The position numbers and the translations under genes are program-made. Positions 1-7,851 of a stretch of 64,000 bases of DNA are shown here, piece after piece; position 1 is the stretch's first letter, and every line of letters begins with the position of its first letter. The DNA comes from Streptomyces sp. ISL-66 (GTDB lineage Bacteria > Actinomycetota > Actinomycetes > Streptomycetales > Streptomycetaceae): contig NZ_JAGGOW010000001.1 of the NCBI RefSeq assembly GCF_018614135.1, positions 75,179-139,178 on the forward strand, read 5' to 3'. The notes below the pieces were generated by a model. It was not told the DNA's origin and did no database searches. It worked only from the letters and a program-made list of their open reading frames with translations.

Positions 1-36
1 TGCCCGGGACCTTCCCCGTCCCGAGCCTACGCCGGG

Positions 37-103
37 CCGCGGGGCCGGGCTCCACGGGCACTCCGGGCGGCCCGGAGGGACGACGTCGGGCCCGGCCCCG
101 CGG
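37..103. terminator. Nested hairpin downstream of dnaN
   Basis: A perfect 14-bp inverted repeat (37-50 with 90-103) encloses a second perfect hairpin (61-67 with 71-77, arms CTCCGGG). It lies 44 bp past the dnaN stop and probably ends leftward transcription from dnaA-dnaN, or insulates it from the next gene, which is outside the window. Nothing else is evident in 1-146. Confidence 0.5.
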
Positions 104-146
104 GAAGCGTGACCGGGCCCGACGATGTGCTTGCTGTCTCGCGGCC

Positions 147-1277
147 TCAGCCGGAGAGGCGGACCGGCATGATCAGGTACTTGTACGCCTCGTCGGCCTC
201 GGCGTCGACGGCCGGGCGGCCGCTGAGCAGCGCGGGCTTGGTCGAGGTCGTGAAGCTGAGCTGCGCGGCCGGCGAGTCGATCGCGCTCAGGCCGTCCAGC
301 AGGAAGGTCGGGTTGAAGGCGATCGAGATGTCGTCGCCCTCGAGCTTCGCGTCGACGCGCTCCACAGCCTGTGCGTCGTCGGAGGAGCCGGCCTCCAGGA
401 TCAGCACGCCCTGCTCGAAGCTTAGGCGGACCGGGGTGTTGCGCTCGGCCACCAGGGCCACGCGCTTGACGGCCTCGACGAACGGGCCGGTCTCGATCAC
501 CGCGACGGAGTTGAACTCGGTCGGGAAGAGCGTGCGGTACTTCGGCAGGTCGCCCTCGAGGAGGCGGGTGGTGGTGCGGCGGCCGGCGCCCTCGAAGCCG
601 ATGAGGCCCTCGCCCTTGCCGGAGCCCGACAGCGCGATGGTGACCGTGTCGCCGCTGGTGAGCGACTTGGCGGTGTCCAGCAGCGTCTTGGCGGGGACCA
701 GGGCCACGGCGGAGGCCTGCGGGTCCTCGGGCTTCCACAGGAACTCGCGGACCGCGAAGCGGTAGCGGTCGGTGGAGGCCAGGGTGACGCGGTCGCCCTC
801 GATCTCGATGCGGACACCGGTCAGCACGGGCAGCGTGTCGTCGCGGCCGGCGGCGATGGCGACCTGGGCGGCGGCGGAGGCGAAGACCTCGCCGGGCACG
901 GTGCCGGTCGCGGTGGGCATCTGCGGCAGCGCCGGGTACTCCTCCACAGGCAGGGTGTGGAGTGTGAACCGGGAGGAGCCGCAGACCACGGTCGCCCGTA
1001 CACCGTCTGTGGAAATCTCCACCGGCCGGTTGGGCAGGGCGCGGCAGATGTCGGCGAGCAGCCGGCCGGACACCAGGACGGTGCCGTCCTCCTCGACGTC
1101 GGCCTCGACGGAGACGCGGGCCGAGACCTCGTAGTCGAAGCCGGAGAGGGACAGCTTGCCCTCCTCGGCCTTGAGCAGCAGGCCCGCGAGAACGGGCACC
1201 GGCGGCCGGGCCGGGAGGCTACGAGCAGCCCAGGCCACCGCCTCCGCGAGTACGTCGCGCTCCACCCGGATCTTCAC
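147..1277 (-). CDS. dnaN: DNA polymerase III sliding clamp (beta subunit)
   Basis: Beta clamp, 376 aa, the ring-shaped dimer that tethers DNA polymerase III to template. Length and three repeated clamp-fold domains match the family, and the C-terminus ends in the typical clamp tail (YLIMPVRLSG). The start is a GTG at 1277 preceded by AGGAGG at good spacing. It lies downstream of dnaA across oriC and is transcribed in the same leftward direction, the usual actinobacterial arrangement. The gene downstream (recF or gnd in relatives) lies outside the window. Confidence is high from sequence and position. Confidence 0.98.
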   Translation of the reverse strand: MKIRVERDVLAEAVAWAARSLPARPPVPVLAGLLLKAEEGKLSLSGFDYEVSARVSVEADVEEDGTVLVSGRLLADICRALPNRPVEISTDGVRATVVCGSSRFTLHTLPVEEYPALPQMPTATGTVPGEVFASAAAQVAIAAGRDDTLPVLTGVRIEIEGDRVTLASTDRYRFAVREFLWKPEDPQASAVALVPAKTLLDTAKSLTSGDTVTIALSGSGKGEGLIGFEGAGRRTTTRLLEGDLPKYRTLFPTEFNSVAVIETGPFVEAVKRVALVAERNTPVRLSFEQGVLILEAGSSDDAQAVERVDAKLEGDDISIAFNPTFLLDGLSAIDSPAAQLSFTTSTKPALLSGRPAVDAEADEAYKYLIMPVRLSG

Positions 1278-1491
1278 CGGAAACCGCCTCCTGCTGTTGC
1301 TCGCTCGTCTGCCGGCCTTCGTCGTCGGCTCGTCGATGCCTCGACCGATGCCGGGGACCAGTCTGACCTACGGCGCCGACAGTCGTCGCTGCTGGCGGTC
1401 AAGTCGGGAGCGAGGTGTTGGGGAGGCCGATCCACCGAGTTGTGCACAGGGCCTGCTTGAAAACCGAAACCGGCTTCTCTCTCTATGGGGG

Positions 1492-1522
1492 TAGTAGTAG
1501 GGCCTGTGGAAACGGTGGATAA
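1492..1522 (+). promoter_or_regulatory. DnaA-trio-like unwinding element
   Basis: Three TAG triplets in a row (1492-1500), then GGCC (1501-1504), then two adjacent DnaA boxes (TGTGGAAAC 1505-1513 and GGTGGATAA 1514-1522). This is the order and polarity of the basal unwinding system described for Bacillus subtilis: DnaA box, GC-rich spacer, then 3'-GAT-5' repeats on one strand. The DNA on the dnaN side (1455-1490) is comparatively AT-rich for this genome. Assignment is by pattern only. Confidence 0.55.
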
Positions 1523-2066
1523 GCCCGTTTTCGCAGGTCAGGCCGCGTTTTTTATCCCCACACCCTGTGGGTGACACCGGTGGACAACCCCGTGTCTCTG
1601 TGGAGAACGAAAAGTTCTGCACAGGCCGTCCCCAGGTGACCCCGATTACTCCACAGGTGCGTCCCCAGGTTTTCCCGAGTACTCCACAACCCAAACGTCG
1701 ACTTCAGTGTGACCGCTTTCACTCGGGGCGGTGAGAGGGGCTCCTTCGTTGCCGAACAGTGGACAACGGTGTGGGGAAGTCGTCTGATCCTGTGCACAGG
1801 ACACCGCAAGCTGTGGACCGCCGGTGGACAACGCGGTGGACGGGCCTGTGGATGAAAATTCTGTCCACAGCCTGTGGACAACGGTTGCTCACAATTCCAC
1901 AGGGGGCTGACCAGCCCTGATGGTGTCTCATGCCTGGGCCCTGTGGATAGTTTTGTGGGCGACGCGGGCCGTCCCCAGGGTGTGGACGGAAGAAAGTCGC
2001 CCGATCTGTGGATGACTTGGCTCCAAGGGGGCGTATTCGAACAGATCGGGGGCGCACGCACGAAGA

Positions 2067-2099
2067 AGGGCGCCCCCCGAAGTGACCCGGGAGCGCCCT
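2067..2099 (-). terminator. Probable dnaA terminator
   Basis: Inverted repeat AGGGCGC (2067-2073) with GCGCCCT (2093-2099), 57 bp beyond the dnaA stop. Read leftward it is followed by TTCTTCG. It could separate dnaA transcription from the origin. The stem is only 7 bp with a long loop, so confidence is moderate. Confidence 0.4.
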
Positions 2100-2156
2100 C
2101 TGAAAGCGTTTTGGGGAGGCCTGACGGCGCCCGTAAGGCCCTTCACGGGACCCGTG

Positions 2157-3977
2157 TCAGGCGTTCTTGATGCGGTTGGTGAGCTCCGTTACCTGGTTGT
2201 AGATGGAGCGGCGTTCCGCCATCAGGGCGCGGATCTTGCGGTCCGCGTGCATGACGGTGGTGTGGTCGCGGCCGCCGAACTGCGCCCCGATCTTGGGCAG
2301 GGAGAGGTCCGTGAGCTCACGGCACAGGTACATGGCGATCTGCCGGGCGGTGACGAGCACGCGGCTGCGCGAGGAGCCGCAGAGGTCGTCCACGGTGAGG
2401 CCGAAGTAGTCGGCGGTGGCGGCCATGATGTCGCTGGCGGTGATCTCGGGCGCGCTGTCCTCGCCGCCGGGGATCAGGTTCTTCAGGACGTCCTCGGCCA
2501 GGCCCAGGTCGACCGGCTGCCGGTTCAGGCTCGCGAAGGCCGTGACCCGGATCAGCGCCCCCTCCAGCTCGCGGATGTTGCGCGAGATGCGGGAGGCGAT
2601 GAACTCCAGGACCTCCGGAGGGGCGTTGAGCTGCTCCTGGACGGCCTTCTTGCGCAGGATCGCGATGCGGGTCTCCAGCTCGGGCGGCTGGACGTCCGTG
2701 ATCAGGCCCCACTCGAAGCGGTTGCGGAGCCGGTCCTCCAGGGTGACGAGCTGCTTGGGCGGCCGGTCGGAGGAGAGGACGATCTGCTTGTTGGCGTTGT
2801 GGAGCGTGTTGAAGGTGTGGAAGAACTCCTCCTGCGTCGACTCCTTGCTCGCGAGGAACTGGATGTCGTCGACGAGCAGGATGTCCATCTCGCGGTAGCG
2901 CTTGCGGAAGGCGTCGCCCTTGCCGTCGCGGATGGAGTTGATGAACTCGTTGGTGAACTCCTCGGAGCTCACGTACCGCACCCGGGTCCCGGGGTAGAGG
3001 CTCCGCGCGTAGTGCCCGATGGCGTGCAGCAGGTGCGTCTTGCCGAGGCCCGACTCCCCGTAGATGAAGAGGGGGTTGTACGCCTTCGCCGGCGCCTCGG
3101 CGACCGCCACCGCGGCGGCGTGCGCGAAGCGGTTGGAGGCGCCGATGACGAAGGTGTCGAAGAGGTACTTGGGGTTCAGCCGGGCGGTCGGCTCCAGCGG
3201 GCCCGAAGTGGAGCCGCCCGACGGGGCGGAGGGCGCGGGCCGGCTGGGCGCGGGGCGCGGGGCCGGCTGCTCGTACTGCTGCTGCTCGTACCCGTGGGAC
3301 TGGCGCTGCTGCTGGCCCTCGTACTGCTGGCGCGACTGCTGCTCGTACTTCTGCTGTTCGTAGGAGCCCTGGTCGTAGGAGGAGGGCTCGGACTGCTGGA
3401 GGTAGCCCGGCTGCGGGGAGGCGTACGGATCGCGCTCGGGGAAGCCGCCGAGGCGGGGCTGCTGCCAGCCGTAGTCGTCCTGCTGGCCGCCGCGCGGCCA
3501 GGCGCCGGGCTCGGAGCGCTGCTGCTGGTAGTCCGGATAGGCGGGGCGGGCCGTGGGGAGCCGTTCGTCGTCGGAGGAGCCGGATCCGGAGGTGGGACCG
3601 GTGTGACCTCCGGATCCGGTGTGACCGCCGGGGCGCTGGCCGCCGTAGGGCTCGTAGGAATCGCGGCCGGAGGGCGCGCCCGGTGCCTGGGGTGCGGGCT
3701 CGCCCGCGGAGTCGTCGACGGTGATGGCGATCCGGATCGGGCGGCCGCACTCACGGCTGAGGGCGTCGCTGATGAGCGGGGCGAGCCGGCCTTCGAGCAC
3801 GCGCTTGCCGTACTCGTTGGGGACGGCGAGCAGTGCGGTGTCGGCCACGAGAGCCAGGGGCTGGCACCGTTCGACCCACTGCTTGTCCTTGGGCTCGATG
3901 CTGTTCTGTCCCTCACCGAGGAGCTTCTCGAGCACCCTTGGCCACACTGCGGCAAGATCGGCAGGTACGTCAGCCAC
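2157..3977 (-). CDS. dnaA: Chromosomal replication initiator DnaA
   Basis: Initiator ATPase that binds DnaA boxes and opens oriC, 606 aa. Domain I (about residues 1-90) is the helicase-interaction domain. Domain II (about 95-265) is a long Gln/Gly/Pro/Tyr-rich linker typical of Streptomyces, shorter than I recall for S. coelicolor. Domain III carries Walker [10 protein letters not shown] (about 305) and Walker B ILLVDD (about 365). Domain IV ends with the DNA-binding signature [15 protein letters not shown] (about 569). GTG start at 3977 with a weak purine-rich Shine-Dalgarno. The promoter at 4057-4086 abuts a perfect DnaA box, implying autoregulation. Confidence 0.98.
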   Translation of the reverse strand: MADVPADLAAVWPRVLEKLLGEGQNSIEPKDKQWVERCQPLALVADTALLAVPNEYGKRVLEGRLAPLISDALSRECGRPIRIAITVDDSAGEPAPQAPGAPSGRDSYEPYGGQRPGGHTGSGGHTGPTSGSGSSDDERLPTARPAYPDYQQQRSEPGAWPRGGQQDDYGWQQPRLGGFPERDPYASPQPGYLQQSEPSSYDQGSYEQQKYEQQSRQQYEGQQQRQSHGYEQQQYEQPAPRPAPSRPAPSAPSGGSTSGPLEPTARLNPKYLFDTFVIGASNRFAHAAAVAVAEAPAKAYNPLFIYGESGLGKTHLLHAIGHYARSLYPGTRVRYVSSEEFTNEFINSIRDGKGDAFRKRYREMDILLVDDIQFLASKESTQEEFFHTFNTLHNANKQIVLSSDRPPKQLVTLEDRLRNRFEWGLITDVQPPELETRIAILRKKAVQEQLNAPPEVLEFIASRISRNIRELEGALIRVTAFASLNRQPVDLGLAEDVLKNLIPGGEDSAPEITASDIMAATADYFGLTVDDLCGSSRSRVLVTARQIAMYLCRELTDLSLPKIGAQFGGRDHTTVMHADRKIRALMAERRSIYNQVTELTNRIKNA

Positions 3978-4056
3978 AGAGCACGCTCTCTCACAGGGGG
4001 TCCCACGAATGTGTGGTTCTTTGGGACGGTCGGGACAAAAAATCCGGGGTCAGGCA

Positions 4057-4086
4057 ACGGTAGTCAGGCCGACGGGTACGGTTCAA
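4057..4086 (-). promoter_or_regulatory. dnaA promoter
   Basis: On the - strand, TTGAAC (4086-4081), an 18-nt spacer, then TACCGT (4062-4057), a good housekeeping-sigma promoter pointing at dnaA, 79 bp upstream of its start. Confidence 0.65.
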
Positions 4087-4090
4087 GTCG

Positions 4091-4099
4091 TTGTCCACA
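4091..4099 (+). promoter_or_regulatory. DnaA box at the dnaA promoter
   Basis: Perfect TTGTCCACA 4 bp upstream of the dnaA -35 element, followed by a degenerate inverted copy (TGTGCACAG, 4103-4111). Position fits negative autoregulation by DnaA, as reported for S. lividans dnaA. Confidence 0.75.
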
Positions 4100-4133
4100 G
4101 CCTGTGCACAGTGTGCGGCCCCGCGGACCCGGT

Positions 4134-4163
4134 TTGACCGGATGGCGTAGCCGCGCGTACCGT
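4134..4163 (+). promoter_or_regulatory. rpmH operon promoter
   Basis: TTGACC (4134-4139), 18-nt spacer, TACCGT (4158-4163) reading rightward, about 175 bp upstream of rpmH. With the dnaA promoter it fills the 360-bp divergent gap 3978-4337. Confidence 0.5.
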
Positions 4164-4337
4164 AACGAGGTCGAGTTGTCGATGGCTGCTGCCGCCTGCC
4201 TACCGATGGGCGAAGGTCACTGATCGTGATCGTTTAGCGGTGCCACTCGGGCGAACACGCGAGTTCTACTCCTCGTGGGCGCACGGTGACAGCCAGGCGA
4301 TGTCCCGCCACAACGATTTATTCTCTGGAGCCCCCGA

Positions 4338-4475
4338 GTGAGCAAGCGCACCTTCCAGCCGAACAACCGCCGTCGTGCCAAGACCCACGGCTTCCGTCTC
4401 CGGATGCGTACCCGTGCCGGGCGCGCCATCCTCGCGAACCGTCGTGGCAAGGGCCGCGCCGCCCTTTCCGCGTAA
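4338..4475 (+). CDS. rpmH: 50S ribosomal protein L34
   Basis: A 45-aa, very basic protein beginning [19 protein letters not shown] after the initiator, which is the L34 signature; it ends in the usual RAALSA-type tail. It is a structural protein of the large ribosomal subunit. Start is the GTG at 4338, preceded by a GGAG. It is the first gene of the conserved rpmH-rnpA-yidD-yidC-jag-rsmG run and stops 22 nt before rnpA. Recognised directly from its sequence and position. Confidence 0.97.
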   Translation: MSKRTFQPNNRRRAKTHGFRLRMRTRAGRAILANRRGKGRAALSA

Positions 4476-4497
4476 CTGACGGGCGGATCGTGACGTC

Positions 4498-4872
4498 GTG
4501 CTGTCTCCCGAGAATCGGCTGAGGCGGCGCGAGGACTTCGCGAGCGCGGTACGTCGGGGCCGTCGGGCTGGTCGCCCGCTCCTCGTCGTACACCTACGTA
4601 CAAGCGGTGCAACGGACCCGCACGAGTCGGGGGAGATCGATCCCTCGACGCGTGCGGGTTTCGTCGTCAGCAAAGCCGTCGGCGGCGCCGTCGTACGCAA
4701 CCGGGTCAAGCGCCGTTTGCGCCATCTCGTCCGCGAGCGGCTGTCCCAGCTGCCCGCAGGTAGCCTGGTGGTGGTACGGGCTCTGCCCGGAGCGGGTGAT
4801 GCCGGTCTCGACGAGCTGGCCCGGGACCTGGATGCCGCCTTGCTGCGGCTCTTGGGAGGCGTGGCTCGATGA
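4498..4872 (+). CDS. rnpA: Ribonuclease P protein component
   Basis: Small basic protein (124 aa) that partners the RNase P RNA in 5' maturation of tRNA. The start [20 protein letters not shown] and the RNR motif region ([13 protein letters not shown], about residues 64-76) are family hallmarks. GTG start at 4498. Its stop codon overlaps the yidD start (ATGA at 4869-4872), indicating translational coupling. A short Glu/Ser-rich insertion near residues 38-50 is typical of Streptomyces versions. Confidence 0.96.
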   Translation: MLSPENRLRRREDFASAVRRGRRAGRPLLVVHLRTSGATDPHESGEIDPSTRAGFVVSKAVGGAVVRNRVKRRLRHLVRERLSQLPAGSLVVVRALPGAGDAGLDELARDLDAALLRLLGGVAR

Positions 4873-5150
4873 AGTACCCGCTGCTCGCATTGATCAAGCT
4901 GTACCAGTGGACGATCAGTCCGCTGCTCGGGCCGGTGTGCCGCTACTACCCCTCGTGCTCGCACTACGGGTACACGGCCATCGACCGGCATGGTGCGGTG
5001 AAGGGGACGGTCCTGACCGGCTGGCGGATCCTGCGGTGCAATCCGTGGTCGCCGGGCGGTGTGGATCACGTCCCACCCCGTAAACGCCCGCGTTGGCACG
5101 AGCAGCTGCGCAGTGCGTTGCGTCGATCTCGCAATGCTCAAGGAGCCTGA
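4869..5150 (+). CDS. yidD: Membrane protein insertion efficiency factor YidD
   Basis: A 93-aa protein with the YidD signature [11 protein letters not shown] (about residues 25-35), an N-terminal amphipathic segment, and the downstream [19 protein letters not shown] block. It is thought to help YidC insert membrane proteins. It overlaps rnpA by 4 bp and ends 3 bp before yidC, so the three are translated as a unit. The C-terminal tail (about residues 75-93) is basic and less conserved. Confidence 0.94.
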   Translation: MKYPLLALIKLYQWTISPLLGPVCRYYPSCSHYGYTAIDRHGAVKGTVLTGWRILRCNPWSPGGVDHVPPRKRPRWHEQLRSALRRSRNAQGA

Positions 5151-5153
5151 TTA

Positions 5154-6260
5154 GTGGACACGATTGCCAGTCTGTTCAGCTTTATTACCACGCCCGTCTC
5201 GTGGATCATCGTTCAGTTCCACAAGGTGTACGGGTCGATGTTCGGCGCGGACAGTGGTTGGGCCTGGGGCCTCTCCATCGTCTCCCTGGTGATCTTGATC
5301 CGCATCTGTCTGATCCCGCTCTTCGTGAAGCAGATCAAGGCGACGCGCGGCATGCAGGCGATCCAGCCGAAGATGAAGGCGATCCAGGAGCGCTACAAGA
5401 ACGACAAGCAGCGCCAGTCCGAAGAGATGATGAAGCTGTACAAGGAGACGGGTACCAACCCGCTCTCCTCGTGCCTTCCCATCCTGGCGCAGTCCCCGTT
5501 CTTCTTCGCGCTCTACCACGTGCTCGCCGGCATCGCGAACGGCAAGCCGATCGGCGAGATCGACGGCGCGCTGCTGGAGAGCGCCCGTAACGCGCACATC
5601 TTCGGTGCTCCGCTGGCTTCCAAGTTCACGGACAGCGCGGACAAGGTCGCCGCTCTGGGCGCCTCGATCACCGACGTGCGCGTGGTCACCGCCATCATGA
5701 TCGTTCTGATGTCGCTGTCGCAGTTCTACACGCAGCGCCAGCTGATGCAGAAGAACGTCGACCTCTCGGTCAAGACGCCCTTCATGCAGCAGCAGAAGAT
5801 GCTGATGTACGTCTTCCCCCTGATCTTCGCCGTCATGGGCATCAACTTCCCCGTCGGCGTCCTCGTCTACTGGATGACCACGAACCTGTGGACCATGGGT
5901 CAGCAGATGTACGTGATCAACCAGAACCCGACCCCCGGAAGCAAGGCCCAGGACCAGTACCTGACCCGCCTGCTGAAGCACGTCGCCACCCACGGCGCGA
6001 TCAAGGGCCGGAGCAAGAAGAAGATCGTCGCGGCGATCGTGGCCAAGGGCCCGGACCGCAACGACAACGAGCGCAAGTTCATCACCGCACTGACCAAGCA
6101 GGGCATGGCCGCCCAGGCGGACGGCTCGGTGACGAAGAGCGTCGAGGCGACCGTCGACGCGGATGCGGCCGGTGGCGGTCTGCAGAAGCGGCAGCAGCCC
6201 AAGCGGCAGAGCAAGTCGCAGCGTCAGACGCCCCCCAGCAAGCCCTCTTCCAAGAAGTAA
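5154..6260 (+). CDS. yidC: Membrane protein insertase YidC/Oxa1
   Basis: Insertase of 368 aa placing proteins into the cytoplasmic membrane, with or without Sec. The N-terminal hydrophobic stretch, the amphipathic coiled region [20 protein letters not shown] (about 62-81), and several later membrane segments follow the YidC plan. The large periplasmic domain of proteobacterial YidC is absent, as in other Gram-positives. The last ~100 residues are highly basic and Gln/Lys-rich, suited to ribosome contact. GTG start with GGAG 8 nt upstream. Confidence 0.96.
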   Translation: MDTIASLFSFITTPVSWIIVQFHKVYGSMFGADSGWAWGLSIVSLVILIRICLIPLFVKQIKATRGMQAIQPKMKAIQERYKNDKQRQSEEMMKLYKETGTNPLSSCLPILAQSPFFFALYHVLAGIANGKPIGEIDGALLESARNAHIFGAPLASKFTDSADKVAALGASITDVRVVTAIMIVLMSLSQFYTQRQLMQKNVDLSVKTPFMQQQKMLMYVFPLIFAVMGINFPVGVLVYWMTTNLWTMGQQMYVINQNPTPGSKAQDQYLTRLLKHVATHGAIKGRSKKKIVAAIVAKGPDRNDNERKFITALTKQGMAAQADGSVTKSVEATVDADAAGGGLQKRQQPKRQSKSQRQTPPSKPSSKK

Positions 6261-6275
6261 GAAGGAGCCCCTCCC

Positions 6276-6785
6276 GTGACGGAAGGCACCACCACCGCCG
6301 CCGCTGAGGGTGGCGACACCCTGACCCGCCTCGAGCAGGAGGGCGAGATCGCGGCCGACTACCTCGAGGGTCTGCTGGACATCGCCGACCTGGACGGCGA
6401 CATCGACATGGACGTCGAGGCGGACCGCGCCTCGGTCTCCATCGTCAGCGACTCCGCGCGCGACCTGCAGAAGCTCGTGGGCCGCGAGGGTGAAGTGCTG
6501 GAGGCCCTCCAGGAGCTCACCCGCCTCGCCGTGCACCGGGAGACCGGGGACCGCAGCCGGCTGATGCTGGACATCGGCGGGTTCCGGGCGAAGAAGCGCG
6601 CGGAGCTGGCGGTGCTCGGTGCCAAGGCCGCGGACGACGTGAAGGCGTCGGGCGAGCCCCTGAAGCTGGCTCCGATGACCCCCTTCGAGCGGAAGGTCGT
6701 CCACGACGCCGTGGCGGCCGCCGGTCTGCGGAGCGAGTCCGAGGGCGAGGAGCCGCAGCGCTTCGTCGTCGTGCTCCCGGCCTGA
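6276..6785 (+). CDS. jag: RNA-binding protein Jag/KhpB
   Basis: A 169-aa RNA-binding protein. A KH-like domain occupies the middle (about 60-115, including GREGEVLEALQELTRLAV), followed by an R3H domain (about 120-169, PFERKVVHDAV and ending RFVVVLP). The separate Jag_N domain of firmicute proteins is missing, as usual in actinobacteria. In other bacteria KhpB works with KhpA on small RNAs and cell-wall growth. GTG start with AAGGAG. It is followed by the terminator at 6803-6831, which separates it from rsmG. Confidence 0.92.
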   Translation: MTEGTTTAAAEGGDTLTRLEQEGEIAADYLEGLLDIADLDGDIDMDVEADRASVSIVSDSARDLQKLVGREGEVLEALQELTRLAVHRETGDRSRLMLDIGGFRAKKRAELAVLGAKAADDVKASGEPLKLAPMTPFERKVVHDAVAAAGLRSESEGEEPQRFVVVLPA

Positions 6786-6802
6786 CCGGAAGCGTGAGTG
6801 TT

Positions 6803-6831
6803 CGGCCCCGTCTGTATCGCAGGCGGGGCCG
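6803..6831 (+). terminator. Terminator after jag
   Basis: A 12-bp stem with one G-U pair (CGGCCCCGTCTG 6803-6814, complement 6820-6831), 5-nt loop, followed by ATGTTTGTC. Confidence 0.75.
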
Positions 6832-6896
6832 ATGTTTGTCAGCCTGGCAGTGACGACGTGGTTTTTCACACCATGCGGTACGGAAGGACGGTCCCC

Positions 6897-7634
6897 GTGA
6901 CGGAGGCAGCTGAGCTTCCCCTGACGCCTGAAGAAGCGCCCCCGGCGCCCGAAGAGGCGCGTGCGGTATTCGGCGAACATTTCCCGGAAGCCGTGCGGTA
7001 CGCGGAGCTGCTGGCGGACGCGGGAGTCAAGCGGGGCCTCATCGGGCCGCGTGAGGTACCGCGGCTGTGGGAGCGGCACCTGCTGAACTGCGCCGTGCTC
7101 TCGGAGGTCGTGCCCGAGGGCGTGACCGTCTGCGACGTGGGTTCGGGCGCCGGTCTGCCCGGCATTCCGCTGGCGCTGGTCCGCCGGGACCTGAAGATCA
7201 CGCTGCTGGAGCCGCTGCTGCGCCGCACGAACTTCCTTCAGGAAGTCGTGGAGATGCTGGGGCTCGACCATGTGACGGTCGTGCGGGGGCGGGCCGAGGA
7301 GGTCCTCGGAAAGCTCCAGCCGGTGCACGTGGTGACGGCTCGGGCCGTCGCTCCGCTGGACCGGCTCGCTGGTTGGGGCGTGCCCCTGCTGCGCCCGTAC
7401 GGCGAAATGCTGGCACTGAAGGGCGATACCGCCGAGGAGGAGCTGATCGCGGCGAAGTCCGCGCTCACCAAGCTCGGTGTGGTGAAGACCTCGGTGCTGC
7501 ACGTCGGTGAGGGGATCGTGGATCCGCTCTCGACCGTGGTGCGGGTCGAGGTCGGCGAGAGCCCGGGAGGCGTGAGGTTCGCGGCGAAGCGGGCCAAGGC
7601 GGCCCGGGTGAGCCGTACGCGTCGGCGCCGCTGA
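6897..7634 (+). CDS. rsmG: 16S rRNA (guanine-N7) methyltransferase RsmG
   Basis: SAM-dependent methyltransferase that modifies G527 (E. coli numbering) in 16S rRNA; loss gives low-level streptomycin resistance in Streptomyces. SAM-binding motif VCDVGSGAGLPGIPLAL lies near residues 77-93, and TARAVAPLDRL is the family's second motif. I chose GTG 6897, preceded by GGAAGGA, over an earlier in-frame start at 6798 that would run through the jag terminator. That gives 245 aa, normal for the family. The last 25 residues are basic (KRAKAARVSRTRRRR). Confidence 0.95.
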   Translation: MTEAAELPLTPEEAPPAPEEARAVFGEHFPEAVRYAELLADAGVKRGLIGPREVPRLWERHLLNCAVLSEVVPEGVTVCDVGSGAGLPGIPLALVRRDLKITLLEPLLRRTNFLQEVVEMLGLDHVTVVRGRAEEVLGKLQPVHVVTARAVAPLDRLAGWGVPLLRPYGEMLALKGDTAEEELIAAKSALTKLGVVKTSVLHVGEGIVDPLSTVVRVEVGESPGGVRFAAKRAKAARVSRTRRRR

Positions 7635-7666
7635 CCCCTGACGCTCCATTCGGAGTGTCGTAGGGG
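7635..7666 (+). terminator. Possible rsmG terminator
   Basis: Imperfect hairpin immediately after the rsmG stop: CCCCT with AGGGG, and ACGCTCC with GGAGTGT around a 4-nt loop. A second, perfect 9-bp hairpin (7751-7759 with 7777-7785) lies further on and may serve the same end. Confidence 0.4.
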
Positions 7667-7691
7667 CCGGATGACTCCGTCCGGGCATCGT

Positions 7692-7705
7692 GTTTCACGT
7701 GAAAC
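7692..7705. promoter_or_regulatory. parS: parS site 1
   Basis: Exact 14-bp GTTTCACGTGAAAC upstream of parAB. An in-frame GTG at 7690 reads through it and should not be taken as the parA start. Confidence 0.95.
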
Positions 7706-7788
7706 GTCGCTCTCTGCTGCACGGAATCATCAGCCGCGGTCGTGCGGCTGCGTCCCCCCGTCACCGCAAGGACGAAGGGGGGACGGAG

Positions 7789-7815
7789 TTGTCCACAACG
7801 GTGGATTCATCCACA
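7789..7815. promoter_or_regulatory. DnaA boxes in the parAB leader
   Basis: Perfect box TTGTCCACA (7789-7797) and a second consensus box TCATCCACA (7807-7815). The latter forms a 6-bp dyad (GTGGAT/ATCCAC, 7801-7814) with an overlapping reverse half-site. They lie 37-63 bp upstream of the chosen parA start. Confidence 0.6.
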
Positions 7816-7851
7816 GGAGTACGGGCCCCGCTGGTTCGCGCCCGCGGCGAC

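Larger units (their letters stand above)
1278..2156. other. oriC: Chromosomal replication origin oriC
   Basis: The 879-bp gap between dnaN and dnaA holds about 18 DnaA-box-like 9-mers. On the + strand: 1552-1560 (TTATCCCCA, weak), 1647-1655 and 1680-1688 (TACTCCACA), 1861-1869 (CTGTCCACA), 1893-1901 (weak). On the - strand (read here as TGTGGA-type): 1505-1513, 1514-1522, 1579-1587, 1599-1607, 1758-1766, 1812-1820, 1823-1831, 1835-1843, 1847-1855, 1873-1881 (perfect TTGTCCACA), 1942-1950, 1981-1989, 2007-2015. Density peaks at 1812-1901. This matches the many-box Streptomyces oriC, which binds DnaA cooperatively. Open reading frames drawn across it are incidental. Confidence 0.96.

Noticed and set aside
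931..1020. TCCACA/TGTGGA words within dnaN
   Set aside because: They match the box core only, and coding constraints explain them; not enough to extend oriC into dnaN.
1770..1778. TGTGGGGAA as a DnaA box
   Set aside because: It differs at the core TCCACA position, so it was left out of the box count.
1552..2170. Several overlapping open frames in oriC
   Set aside because: They run through DnaA boxes, lack ribosome sites and have no family resemblance.
7690..7851. An N-terminal extension of ParA beginning MFHVKRR
   Set aside because: It translates a parS site, a hairpin and DnaA boxes; the family-like sequence begins at 7852.
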